Source: Dipteronia dyeriana
Taxonomy: Eukaryota; Streptophyta; Magnoliopsida; Sapindales; Sapindaceae
Assembly: GCA_032871835.1 (NCBI GenBank)
Contig: CM065297.1
Location: 34,109,598 to 34,173,597, forward strand
Direction of reading: 5' to 3'
Length of the DNA stretch: 64,000 bases
Below the pieces are notes generated by a model, which was given only the letters and a program-made list of their open reading frames with translations, did no database searches and was not told where the DNA came from. Positions 34,594 to 45,453 of this stretch are shown here, piece by piece (the stretch's first letter is position 1; each line of letters starts with the position of its first letter). The position numbers were made by a program, and so were the translations under genes.

Positions 34594-35956
34594 GCATGGG
34601 AACAAATTGTATCCCCGGATTGCCTAAACTTCATGACACCTTGTATGTAGATGGTCTAAAAGCTAATCTATTAAGCATCACTCACTTGTGTGAAATTTTT
34701 AAAGAAGTTAGCTTTAACAAGGATGTGTGCACAATAATTGATAAAAAGGGCAAAATTGTTTTGGAAGTCAAAAGGTATTCGGACAATTGCTATTGTTTAG
34801 AGGTTGATCCACTAACATGTAATATGGCACATGAGTGCAACAAGCTTGAATTATGGCATGAAAGATTGGGCCACATAAATTATAAAGATTTAAAGAAGCT
34901 TGAGAAATATAACATTGTTAGAGGTCTTCCTAGTCTTGGTAAGAAGCTTGATGGTGTTTGTAAACCATGTCAATTAGGTAAACAAACCAAAGTGTCTCAT
35001 AAAAAGAACACTAATTTTGCTACCAAGAAGCCCGTAGAACTTGTGCATATGGACCTAATGGGACCAATCCAAACCGAAAGCATAAATGGTAAAAAATACA
35101 TTTTTGTATGTGTTGATGATTTTTCTCTGTTTGCTTGGGTATATTTTCTTAGAGACAAGACCGAAACTTTTGGTTACTTTAAAAAGTTTTGTAATCAAGT
35201 TCAAAATGAAAAAGGTCTTGGGATCAAGAAAATATGTCGCATTAGGAGTGATCGTGGGAGTGAATTTGATAATGCTAGATTTAGTGAGTTTTGTGATGAT
35301 TATGGGATTTCACATGAATTCTCGGCTCCTAGAACTCCTAACCAAAATGGTATTGTTGAGATGAAGAATCGTGTCTTGCAAGAGATGGCTAGGGTCATGC
35401 TCAATAGCAAGAAAGTCCCTAGAAATCTTTGGGCCGAAGCGGTCAATACCGCATGCTATGTCACTAATAGAGTTTTAGAAGGCCGGTCACAAAACAAACC
35501 TCCTATGAACTTTGGAAGGGCAAGAATCCCAATGTGAGTTACTTCCACACTTTTGAGAGTAAGTGTTTTATTTTGAATGATAGAGATCACTTAGGAAAGT
35601 TTGATGCTAAAAGTGATATTGGACTCTTTCTTGGGTATGCTAATAATAGTCGTGCATATAGAGTGTTCAATTTGAAAAGTAAGACTATTATGGAGTCTAT
35701 TAATGTGAAAATAGATGATCTTAGCATGCTTGATTTGTGTGATAACCATGGTGTCAGTGAACCTAAAGAACATTTGTTGAATGACACTAAAGCTTCTATT
35801 GATGTGACTAGTTGTGATGAAAGTGAGTCCAGTCATAATGATGATAATGGTAGTGTTGCTAGAGAAGAAAGTCAAGAGTTAGAAAATGGTTTAAATGATG
35901 ACCAACAAGATGTTGAAAATTCTAATTCTAGACTTAGGAACATGCATTACCAATAA
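34594..35956 (+). pseudogene. Sirevirus GAG-pre-integrase and integrase
   Basis: DTLYVDGLKANLLSI leads to the pre-integrase zinc motif (LWHERLGHINYKDLKK, CKPCQLGKQ). The integrase core keeps all three acids: LVHMDLMGPI, RIRSDRGSEF and NGIVEMKN. The C-terminal part (SKCFILNDRDHLGKFDAKSD, YRVFNLKSKT) follows a frame change at 35534. The acidic linker runs to 35956. Only two lesions were found in 1.3 kb. Confidence 0.88.
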
Positions 35957-37546
35957 GACATCATAGGTAATTTGAATGAAGGGGTTAGAACTAGAAGGCA
36001 ACTAGCTAACCAAATTTCATATGCTTGCTACACATCTCAAATTGAGCCCAAAAATATTAATGAAGCAATTACTGATGAATATTGGGTTAATGCCATGCAA
36101 GAAGAACTAAATCAGTTTGAGAGGAATGAAGTATGGTCCTTAGTTCATAGACCAAAAGATGTCAACGTGATTGGTACAAAATGGGTGTTTAGGAATAAGA
36201 CCGATGAATGTGGCAAGATAGTGAGAAATAAAGCAAGACTAATGGCTCAAGGATACACCCAAGTTGAGGGTGTAGACTTTGATGAGACTTTTGCACCCCA
36301 TTGCACGTCTTGAGTCCATTAGACTTTTGTTGTCCATGGCATGTCTTAAAAAATTCAAATTGTTTCAAATGGATGTCAAAAGTACTTTTCTCAATGGATA
36401 CCTTCAAGAAGAAGTGTATGTTGAACAACCTAAGGGTTTTGTAGACCCACACTCTCCTAATCATGTGTTTAAGTTGAAAAAGGCTCTTTATGGCCTTAAG
36501 CAAGCTCCTAGAGCTTGGTATGATAGGTTGACTCAATATATTATTGACAACCAATATAGGAGAGGCGGTATTGATAGAACTTTATTTGTCAAGCATTATG
36601 ACAATGACATTTTTGTTGCATAAATATATGTTGATGACATTGTGTTTGGGTCTACATGTAAAACCAAGGTTGATGATTTTGTGAATGTTATGTCAAGAGA
36701 ATTTGAAATGAGTATGGTAGGTGAACTCAATTACTTTTTTGGCATGCAAGTGAAACAATCTAGCAATGGTATCATGTTGTCTCAATCTAAATATGCTAGA
36801 AATCTTGTTAAGAAATCTGGCCTTGAAAGTGGAAAAGAATTTGAAACACCAATGAGTACTACTTTAAAACTTGATAAAGATGAAAAATGAAAAAATGTTG
36901 ATCAAAGTCTCTATAGGAGCATGATAGGTAGCCTTCTCTACCTAACAGCTAGTAGGCCGGATATTTGTTTTAGTGTTGGTTTGTGTGCTAGGTTTCAAGC
37001 TAATCCAAAAGAATCATTAGATATATAAAAGGAACACATAATCTTGGTTTATTCTATTCCTTTGATACTAATGATATTCTTGTTGGCTATTGTGATGCCG
37101 ATTGGGCAGGAAACATTGATGATCATAAAAGCACAGCGGGCGGTTGCTTTTACTTGGGGAATAATTTGGTTGCTTGGCAAAGCAAGAAGCAAAATTCTGT
37201 CTCTCTTTCTTCATCCGAAGCAGAGTATATTGCGGCCGGAAGTTCTTGCACACAACTTCTATGGATGAAACAAATTCTCAAGGTTTATGAGATTGATCAA
37301 GGTAAAATGACTATCCATTATGATAATATGAGTGCCATTAACATCTCTAAAAATCCGGTTCAACACTCACGCACAAAGCATAAAGACATTAGGCATCATT
37401 TCATTAGAGAACTTATTGAACATTCAATAGTAACTCTTGAACATATGTCTCCTAAATATCAACATGCGGACTTGTTCACAAAGCCCTTGGACAAAGAGAG
37501 ATTTGTATCTCTTAGAAGATCCATTGGCATGATTTGTGTTGTTTAA
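35957..37546 (+). pseudogene. Sirevirus reverse transcriptase and RNase H
   Basis: The frame starts GVRTRRQLANQISYACYTSQ, diagnostic of the SIRE/Maximus lineage, then IGTKWVFRNKTDE, VDFDETFAP, YGLKQAPRAWYDRL and the active site IYVDDIVFG. RNase H has GYCDADWAGNIDDHKSTAG, SLSSSEAEYIAAG and HADLFTKPLDKERF. Lesions: a one-base insertion in a C run at about 36297 (FAP/IARLES); TAA at 36621-36623 where Gln is usual; TGA near 36888 where Gly is usual; and a frame change near 37030. The catalytic residues are otherwise kept, so the element is recent on the scale of this window. Confidence 0.9.
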
Positions 37547-39016
37547 TGCTTATGTGTGGTTATGAGTGGCTTGATAAGCAAAAACTATATTGTATATCTA
37601 TTTCTTTGAGAGCGACTCAGGTGAGAAGTAATGATCTTGATAAAATAGCTTTTATCGCTTCTAGATCATGCACTTAAGTCTTTGTAAATCTTGTTTTTAA
37701 AAGCGCACAAATGCTTCTCTTATATGTTTAAGTTTGAGTAATTGAGTTTGAAAGCATGTAGATTATGGATGCATCTTGAAGTTCATTATCTAGTACATGA
37801 TAGATGACCTTTGGTTAGTATCCATTTTGCTTTGGCATCTACATAGAATTCAACGAGCACCTTCATGGAAAGGGCTACACACCTTAGTTGTGAAGCCGCC
37901 CAATGTAGGAAAGGGCTACACCGTTGTGATGAGTGAAAGCCGTCATGAAGAATATATGTTTATGTAAGAAAAATCAAAGAAGTTTTGAAAAAAAAAGAAT
38001 CATTTAAAAAAAAAAAACTTTGATACAAAGCCTAAAAAGAAATGGAGGAAGGCTTAAAATGGAGTATAGTTGAAAATTGTGATTGCTCGGGTTGAAAAAC
38101 AGAAATGGAATGACAAGCCACGTGCACACACACGCTTATATGTTGAAATCTATTCACTTTAAAGCAAAAATCCGGATGATAATCGGTTTGACCTTGATTG
38201 GAAAAGCTTTAGATGGATGGGTGTTGAAGTGGTTTGCATGTTGATATCACAATCACTCCTTTTATATATGCTAGAAGCATTTTCACACACACACATTTTT
38301 GGTTAATGTGCTTGATTCATTAGCAATGAGAGATTATTTTTGAGAGAATAATGAAAATCTATGATTCTCTTATTAATTTTGAAAATTAATGGTTTACTAT
38401 CTTTTATTGCTTGAAATGTGTGATTGTGTGATTCCCTTGTGAACAAGTTATCTTGCTTATTAATATGTGGAGCATATGTTAAGGGGGAGCTTAGTTTGTT
38501 AAACTTTGTTCTCTATACAACTTGTTTGCGAACTATCTCATGATTTCATTATGCATACCTTATTGCCTTGTAGGTATTTTCAATTGGCATTTATCTCTCT
38601 CTCAAGGTTGTGTAATATATTTTTGTCTATTCCTTTCCAAAAAGGGGGAGAAAGTGTTTTCCTCACCATGTTACTTACTTTTGATATAAAGGGGAGACAA
38701 TCCATTAAGGGGAAGAAATTTAGTCTTAAAGGGGAGAAAGTTTTTGTGTTTGCATGAGATAAGAAGAGTTAAGGGAACTTTTGTTTTTTGTTTCGTATTG
38801 TTTGTTTATCTCACCTATCTTCTTTGTAGAAGATTTCTTTTAGTTGTTCTTGTCTCACAGGTGCTTTGAATGTGTGAAGATATTCTTGAAGATTCTTGAA
38901 GAAATGTTAGTCTAGGAATATCTCCTTGTAATGTGAGAATGCAATCAACATTGATTATGAGTGATCTTTGTATGGTGAGGTAGAGGTTTTGTCATGGAAT
39001 AGCCAAAGGGGGAGAT
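37547..39016 (+). other. Sirevirus 3' untranslated region with multiple polypurine tracts
   Basis: There is no coding sequence. AAGGGGGAG-type tracts occur at about 38478, 38640, 38690, 38707 and 38728. The last, CCAAAGGGGGAGAT, directly abuts the 3' LTR. Several purine tracts upstream of the final one are typical of the Sirevirus genus. A 34-base repeat AGGAAAGGGCTACACC/TGGAAAGGGCTACACACC lies at 37866-37925. No envelope-like frame is seen. Confidence 0.75.
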
Positions 39017-41187
39017 TGTTAGGTTTTAGATTTGTGTTGGCTTGATTCCATAACAAAACTTCATTTATTTGTAATTCTTAGTTACTTAAGTGGTTCATGA
39101 TGATAAGAGCTTCAAGGAAGAAAAGAAACTTCTCATGATGCAAAGTTCGTCTTCAAGAGGATTGGTACTATTCTTGGATGCTAAGGTATCGAGATCCTTC
39201 TTCCTCTTGCAAGGCGTAAGCGCACACACACACAATTCATTCATATGTGTCCCTGCTTTGTTGTGCATCATTATAAGCTTACACACACACAATTTATACA
39301 TTTGTGTCCCTGCATTGTAGCTCATCATTTGGTATAAAATATTCACGCACTTGAAGTTGAATGCTCATGCATTTGCTATGAAAGTAACATGTTTTGGAAA
39401 ATGCATGATTGGAGACTATCTCTATGTAGCTTGCATTCTTGTGTGAAATGTGTTTGTTTGTTTATATGTTTGTATAACATGGATCTTGAACTTGGTTTTA
39501 GTCTTAGAATATTCATGATTGAGTTCCGGTTATTTCGGTTACTCATACTATTGATTTCGAGTTCTAAGTCAAAATACTACACTTTCAACTCATGTTACAT
39601 ACATTGTCTTCGTCTTCATATATTGAGTCGAATTTTTATTTTCTGGGTTGAATATCATATATTTCCATGTCTGTGAGGGAGTCCCAGTTTGTAATCTTCA
39701 AATGAATTCGAATTCAGAGTTTGGAGGCCAAAGAACGGTCGAAGAACGCGAGAGGAGCGCAAGGGAAGATGTGCGATGGCACAAGCCATCACTTGGCAAC
39801 ATCCCGAGATGGCGCGTGGCCATCTCGGCCCCAAATCCTTGCTGCCCTGAGATGCCCACGCGCCATCTTGGGGAGGTACTAAGGCATGAGGGCTTTTTGG
39901 TCTTTTGGTTGTTCTCTCTTTAAAACCTCTCATTCTCTCTCATTCAAGACAAGTTGAGAAAAATGAATTTAAAGAACAAGTGCAGAATTTTTCTCTCAAC
40001 TTTTTTATTTTTGTTTTTGTGATAACTTTTTCATTTCTACTCCGAATCACTTGATTCAAAAACCGATTTCGAGTGTCTTGACAATTTATACAAACCCCAA
40101 GCATTTCCAGAACCAAAGGATGACTATATTTTTCGTTGTGATCAGATCTTCTGTTCGTGGTTTTCATCCTTGTTGGTAAAATCATCTTCTTCTCAGTTTT
40201 CTTCTTAGATCTTCTTATTGATTGATGCTATTTGATTAAGAAGCATGACTATGATGATTTTGATATCATTTTGTGGTTTGTTGAATTGATTTTCAAGTTT
40301 AGCTAGATTTGTGATAAGTTGATTGATTTGTGCTAAACTTGATAAACATGAAATTGTTTCTAGAAATCTTTTGTTCTTATGCTTGATTGATTATTTCTAG
40401 ATCTAATTTCATTTTCTAAGAACTAGGCTGTGTTTCAATTGGTGTCTATATCTTCATATCTATGTTCTTAGTTGATAACATGCTTAGGTTGCCTAGATAC
40501 ATTTGTGATTGTTCTTTGAAAACATAATCTAGCTATCTTGTCGCATGTCCATAGAATTTGTTGATCATCATTTTCTATGTTGAGTGCTTGTTTGCATGCC
40601 TTGTAAAGAGGTAGGAAGTCTTATATCTTAGAGTGATTCTTTGATTTGAGCAATTGGAAGTCTTAGCTAAATTCGGGAGGACTTGGATAGCTAAGCAAGT
40701 GGAAGTCTCGACAAGAGGTGTGAGACCTCGGATTGTTGAGCAAGGAAGTCTTGACTAGAGTCGGGAGGACTTGGATAGTTGAGCAAGAAGTCTTGCCGTC
40801 GGGAGGATCCGAATAGGTGAGCAAGGAATCTTCCTAGAGACAGGAGGTATTGGATAGGAAGTCGGCTTAGTAGATCAGTATGTTCAAGGATAGAGTGAGA
40901 GTGATAGATTGGAGAGCATGTGTTGATTGCTTGAGTGTGTAACTCTATTTGAAATAGTGGATTTGCTTTTGCCGGTGGTTGTGGTATCAACCCGTGGATG
41001 TTTCCTCTTCGGAGGTTTACCACGTAAATATTGTGTGTCATTGTTTACAATTTTCATTAAGCATTGTTAAAATTGCATTGTTTTAAAAAGAAAACAAAAA
41101 ATTGGAGCATATACCTATTCACCCCCCCCCCCCCCCCCCCCCTTTCCTCTAGGTATATTTACACTATAAAGATAGAGGGAAATTTCA
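39017..41187 (+). mobile_element. Sirevirus 3' LTR (2171 bp)
   Basis: It begins TGTTAGGTTTTAGATTTGTG, ends GGAAATTTCA and is followed by ATTCC, the target duplication. It is collinear with the 5' LTR, with a deletion of about 50 bases after GTGCTTGTTTGCAT and a longer poly-C tract. The 50-base degenerate units lie at 40648-40855. Confidence 0.92.
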
Positions 41188-42060
41188 ATTCCCTCCTTTT
41201 TTCCAATTAGCTCATGTATGCGTCCACGTGTTTATTCACAAAAACCAATGAATGAATAAAAATCTAGAAAATGTATACAATATAAAAAAAATGTATACAT
41301 AATGAATACATAGACAAACTATGAAATCGAAAAAATGTACACTTACGTCAGTGGACAACCACTTCGTAGGATCTTCCAATTCCATAAAAAAGGATTTGTC
41401 AATGGACTTCTCCGTTCCGACGTTTCGCCTGAAATCAATGTAAACAAAAAAACCGTTGTAATATTGTTTATTACAAAAGTAAGCTATACAAATGATAGGT
41501 TTACAATTACATACCTTGCTGGTTTAGCTTTCCTCTTGAATTGGTCGTATTTGCTCTTGTCTTGCTGTAGTTTCTTTGCAAATGCCCGGGTCGGGTCAAT
41601 AAATGGAGACATGCAATATGTAGATCGGAGCCTAACTCAGATCGATCGATCCTCTTCCACTGCATAGTTGTAACCCATCCTAATATCTCCACTTACCAAC
41701 ACTGAGCTACCCACGACCTTCTCTGTTACGAGATCCACCACCTCTTGATCTCTAACAATTGTATGTACCTCCTCCCTATCCAAGCACGGATCTCTAACAA
41801 CGGTCACCAGTGCCTATGACACCCAACAATTGTATTCATAAATATCCAAACGAATAATACATAAATAACATATATGCACAAATATACCTCATGGTTGCTT
41901 TCACCTCGGGAAAACTGTATCTCCTGCACCAGGCTTCTAAGCACACCTGGAAGGTTTGACACCTCCCGTTTTACCACAACATCCAACACATCTAGAAGTG
42001 CCCTCACTGCTTTCAACAATTCGGTTATTCTATCACCACCCTAAAGTGTAAATTTAAAAT
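41188..42060 (-). pseudogene. DUF1985-Ulp1 gene, middle exons
   Basis: On the minus strand an exon at about 42045-41888 reads AVRALLDVLDVVVKREVSNL and ends GAGGTATATTTG (donor). The next, about 41815-41515, reads EVVDLVTEKVVGSSVLVSGD, then FAKKLQQDKSKYDQFKRK, ending before GTATGT. A third, about 41425-41345, reads NPFFMELEDPTKWLSTD followed by GTAAGT. This is the run-up to the Ulp1 domain (usually ...WLSDDHID). A stop (TGA, about 41640) occurs. The Sirevirus then interrupts the gene; 30000-31082 is its continuation. Confidence 0.55.
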
Positions 42061-42681
42061 ATGCATGTGTCTTAGGAAAAATAATAAAAAGATAAAATTA
42101 AATTATACGGCTATCATTCTAGTGCACTTTCCTTATATCGAGGCTCTTATCGGGATGACATATAGGGATGCGGTGGGAGAGGGTAGGTGTATATCCCAGT
42201 GTATAGTCTACATGAGGGGTAGGTGTATATCACGGTGTATAGTCTACATGAGGGGTAGGTGTATATCCAGGTGTATAGTCTGCATCCTGATCAAGCCTGG
42301 TGACTGGGACTGCTTTTCTTGCTTCTTCTTCATAGATGTATTTTTCTTCTTCTTTTATCACTTCCTCTTCAATGCCCTTATACTAGTGGATGCCCCATCA
42401 TCACCATCACCATCACCAATAACTCCATCGTTACCATCATCCCCCTCGTCCAACAACTCATGTTTTTCCTTCATTTCCATTTCCACCAAAGGTATAAATT
42501 GTAGACCCTCCGTCATATTGTAGTCAACTCCAACCCAATAATCTGCTCGAGCCTCATCATCTGTTGCCTCCAAAACCTTCTTTACATCAGCCTGTAATAA
42601 TGTGATAATATTTAGTGGTCTAAAATGTTGTAACCAATTAAATAAATAAATAGTGTGTATGCGACTAACCCATCTTCTCAC
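42061..42681 (-). pseudogene. DUF1985-Ulp1 gene, acidic linker exon with 12-residue repeats
   Basis: After a probable acceptor (TTACAG|GCTGATG) at about 42590 the minus strand reads VKKVLEATDDEARADYWVGV. Then come an acidic Asp/Gly tract (GDDGNDGVIGDGDGDDG) and, after one frame change, a basic/acidic stretch and three copies of DYTPGYTPTPHV (36 bases each, 42181-42289; one stop). The low-complexity linker fits its place between DUF1985 and Ulp1. Confidence 0.55.
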
Positions 42682-42832
42682 TACGAATATTAGGTTCCAG
42701 ATCTAAAATCGGTTGCAAAAAATTTTGCGGCCTCTTATGCATCGTCCAACGCCTCATCCTAGGCAGGGTGTCTTGTAATCTCATGCGAAACTCATCGATC
42801 AAGTTGTACACAACCTCCATCGTCCATACCTG
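42673..42832 (-). pseudogene. DUF1985-Ulp1 gene, short exon
   Basis: Acceptor CTTTTCAG|GTATGGAC at about 42832, then MEVVYNLIDEFRMRLQDTLP and HKRPQNFLQPILDLEPNIRS, ending near GAAGATGG|GTTAG. The frame is open throughout. I do not know this segment as a named domain; its position suggests part of the DUF1985-linked protein. Confidence 0.5.
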
Positions 42833-42994
42833 AAAAGAAACCTTAATAGTTATTATATATTAATGCATGCAACATCCTCTCTTTTTGTTGATTAATATAT
42901 ATTACTTTATATGTTCCTAATTTTGTTACATATAATTAATTTAAGCTTTTTAAAGGTATAGAGATAGAAATAATAGAATAATTATAGGAACTAA

Positions 42995-43735
42995 CCTCAA
43001 CATCCCACGGGAAACCGTATAACCGGTACCTGACCTTGCCATACCCTTTCTTTGAGTTTCTTGACCTAAAACCATGCCTCAAGTAATGCAGTGTCTTCTT
43101 GAACACATAGTGTCCCCATGTAAAACCATTGAATGCCTCCAAATCATCAACCAAATTAAAAGGCCAATGGGTGACTTTTTTATCAAATGGTTGACCAAAC
43201 AATACATTGTTTGCTATCAAGAACAATGCCATCTTCAACGAATCATCGGCCTCTAAGAAGTTGCCCACTACAAATCGATCATACACAGTGGACAACTTCA
43301 AATCTTTAGCTTCTTCATCAGGCCAATATCTTTTGTGGATGCCGTTTTCAGTGGCCACATAAGGAGTGTTAATAATTTCAGAGATTTTCCCAAGTCGTAG
43401 GCCGGTCACCAAACAAAATTCTCTCTGTCCAAATCTTGCGTTCTTCTCACCAACCGAAAACCACAACTCGTTCTCGGATGCACCATCTATCTGAATTTCC
43501 CTCAACAATAAGTTGTGTAAGATCTGAGCAGAGAACAACCAATTTGTAGGGAACTGACCGAATTACTTGAAACAACTCGCCATAAAATCAGCATGCTTCC
43601 TCTCCTTGCGTAGTATGTCCTCTATATTGCTTATGTACTTCAACCGACATCCAACGTTGATTAATGCTTCTTGAGTCCATTTATTCCTTTGGACCTTCAG
43701 AAACTGATCATAATCGATGTTCTCCTTCTGTAAAA
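42995..43735 (-). pseudogene. DUF1985 exon of the Mutator-like element
   Basis: Acceptor TATTTTACAG|AAGGAGAAC at 43735; donor GATGTTGAG|GTTAGT at 42994. The exon reads NIDYDQFLKVQRNKWTQEAL, then KHADFMASCFK, a stop (TAA, about 43563), FGQFPTNWLFSAQILHNLLL, ENELWFSVGEKNARFGQREF and CLVTGLRLGK. It ends ATENGIHKRYWPDEEAKDLK, HWPFNLVDDLEAFNGFTWG and VRYRLYGFPWDVE. This is the DUF1985 fold with its conserved REF.L.TGL and W....L..FN..PWG pattern. The domain is full length with one stop, the best preserved part of the gene. Confidence 0.8.
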
Positions 43736-43789
43736 TATAAAAAACGTGGCTTCACTTAAGTAAACTCACATATTTCCAATTAAACAAAC

Positions 43790-44175
43790 AAGTCATGCAC
43801 TCATGCCCAATTAAACACATCAGTTCATACCCAATTAAACACATCCATTCACAACAATTAAACACACTAGTAATAACCAACTAAACACATCAGTCATACC
43901 CACTTAAACACACCAATTCATACAACAATTAAACACATCAGTAATAACCAACTACACACACCATTCATACCCAATCAAACACACCAGGTCATACGCAATT
44001 AAACACACCAGGTCATACCAAATTAAACACATCTGTTCACAACAATTAAACACACCCGTTCATAACCACTTAAATACACCAATTCATACACAATTAAACA
44101 CATCGGTCATACCCAATTAAACACACCGGTCATATCCAATTAAACACACCAGTTCATACCCAATTTCACATCATT
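43790..44175 (-). repeat. Minisatellite GGTGTGTTTAATTG in the first intron of the DUF1985 gene
   Basis: The plus strand shows CAATTAAACACACCAGTTCATACC, about 14 units of 22-26 bases. It lies just upstream of the acceptor at 43735, thus in an intron, in sense with this gene. The partner phrase here is GTTCATACCC, while in the 29235-29880 array it is GTTGTCACA or GTGCTATTCA. Confidence 0.85.
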
Positions 44176-45302
44176 AATTAAACCACAAAAAATGCACAAT
44201 TTCACATGATTAACACACACCAGTGCACAACAACTCATTGACTGGGCCAATATTTTAACATTCCTATTGCTTCCAAAGTCTATCTCTGTCAATAATTAAA
44301 CCACAAAAAAAACATACACAGTCAAAGAAAGAAACAAAAGACACACTCATTGTCAACACAACATTTTTCAAAGAAAGAGATATCCAAACAAAAAAAAAAC
44401 AACTGGGGTCTGATCATCATCTACTTAGACATACTTATATATACTTATATACTTTTATGTTGTTTGAATTTAGACCCACAAATCATGCTAACTATTTTAA
44501 CATGCAAAGCTAACAATAGATATAAAAAACACTCAAAGGCTTCAACCTTTCTTAATGTATCTATGAAATCACAAGTTCAAATCATTTTGTTCAAATCCCT
44601 ATTCAGACTTCGAAATCATTTACAAGTAAATAAAATCGATTTCTTAAAATCCCTGCTCAAATTTCAAAATCTATTCGACTGAACAAAATTGATTTGTTAA
44701 AATCTCTGTTCAAAGTTTGAAAACTATCACAACTTAACAAAATTAATTTGATAATGTATAAATCAAAATCAATTTCAGATTCTATCAGCCAAAAATACAA
44801 AAAAAAAATTGAAACCCTAAAGTCAAATGTGAAGATAAGGTGCAAACCGTTGGTGACTGCAAGTCATCGTCATCGTGTCCGTCTTCACATCGTCATCGAC
44901 TCGTCGTCGGTGGCTCTTCATGGTGGTCGTCGTCAGCTCTCATCGCCACTCATCTGTCGCGTCTCATCCTCGGTTCTGGTTTCTCTTACCTGCACGTCGT
45001 CGTTGTGTCGATGTCATCGTCTCGTCATGGTGGTGGTCGTCGTTGGGTTGTCTCTTGCAAGTCTTTGGGTCTGGTCACCACAAGTGGTCGGGTCTGGTTT
45101 CACTTTTCTGGTTTAACAGTAACACTAACAATGAACAACACTAAGAATGAATCTCAAGTCTCGGTTTTGGGGTTTTTATGTTTTCAATTTGTTATATTAT
45201 TTTAATTCTTAACTAATTGATTTTGAATTTCTTTTGTTTCATTTATTCAGTTTTATTTTTTCAAGTCATTATAACAGAAGGGTAATTTTGTCCCAAAAGT
45301 GG
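44176..45302 (-). other. 5' region of the DUF1985-Ulp1 gene
   Basis: 44200-44830 is AT-rich and non-coding. 44840-45150 is GC-richer, with GTCGTC/CATCGT trinucleotide-like sequence that opens several overlapping plus-strand frames. On the minus strand it reads like a first exon rich in Asp, Thr and Arg (DDDHHDETMTSTQRRRA-like). Its place mirrors that of the 5' exon of the DUF1985 fragment at 19491-19719. The plus-strand frames are most likely shadows. Confidence 0.35.
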
Positions 45303-45384
45303 AAAAATTGGTATTAACAATAAATTTACTAATCTTGGCTAAAAACAATAAACACACTAATCTCTTGGTTACTTTTAAAGTTCT

Positions 45385-45388
<4 letters not shown>

Positions 45389-45440
<52 letters not shown>
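45389..45440. repeat. (TA)n at the right border of the Mutator-like element
   Basis: 52 bases of pure AT alternation followed by GTATGTATGTATC. It matches the tract on the left border. Confidence 0.9.

Positions 45441-45453
<13 letters not shown>

Larger units (their letters stand above)
24661..45388. mobile_element. Mutator-like element with transposase and DUF1985-Ulp1 gene
   Basis: The ends form a degenerate inverted repeat. Plus-strand 24690-24750 (ATTAAGGTGTTGGATTGTTT, then AATAAATTTATTGTTTTTAC) matches the reverse complement of 45303-45361 (ATTAGTGTGTTTATTGTTT, then AGTAAATTTATTGTTAATAC) at roughly four of five positions. Inside are a plus-strand MuDR-type transposase (25.0-28.7 kb) and a convergent minus-strand DUF1985-Ulp1 gene (about 45.2 to 30.0 kb). 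Without the nested Sirevirus the element is about 10.6 kb. This gene pair is known from Kaonashi-type (KI) Mutator-like elements of plants. The terminal repeats are short and weak, as in many non-TIR Mutator-like elements. Confidence 0.75.

Noticed and set aside
35587..35875. Minus-strand frames inside the Sirevirus integrase/linker
   Set aside because: Shadows of the sense pol frame.
42065..42523. 152-codon plus-strand frame with RCISRCIVYMRG repeats
   Set aside because: It is the reverse of the 36-base coding repeat of the minus-strand gene and has no motif of its own.
44748..45205. Three overlapping plus-strand frames of 89-122 codons
   Set aside because: They arise from a GC-richer trinucleotide-like stretch and lie antisense to the first exon of the DUF1985-Ulp1 gene. 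Ser/Val/Arg-rich without motifs.
24661..45388. Reading the two minisatellite arrays near the ends as long terminal inverted repeats
   Set aside because: Only the outer 60 bases and the 13-base motif are shared. The sequences between them (24763-25218 and 44176-45302) do not match in inverted orientation.
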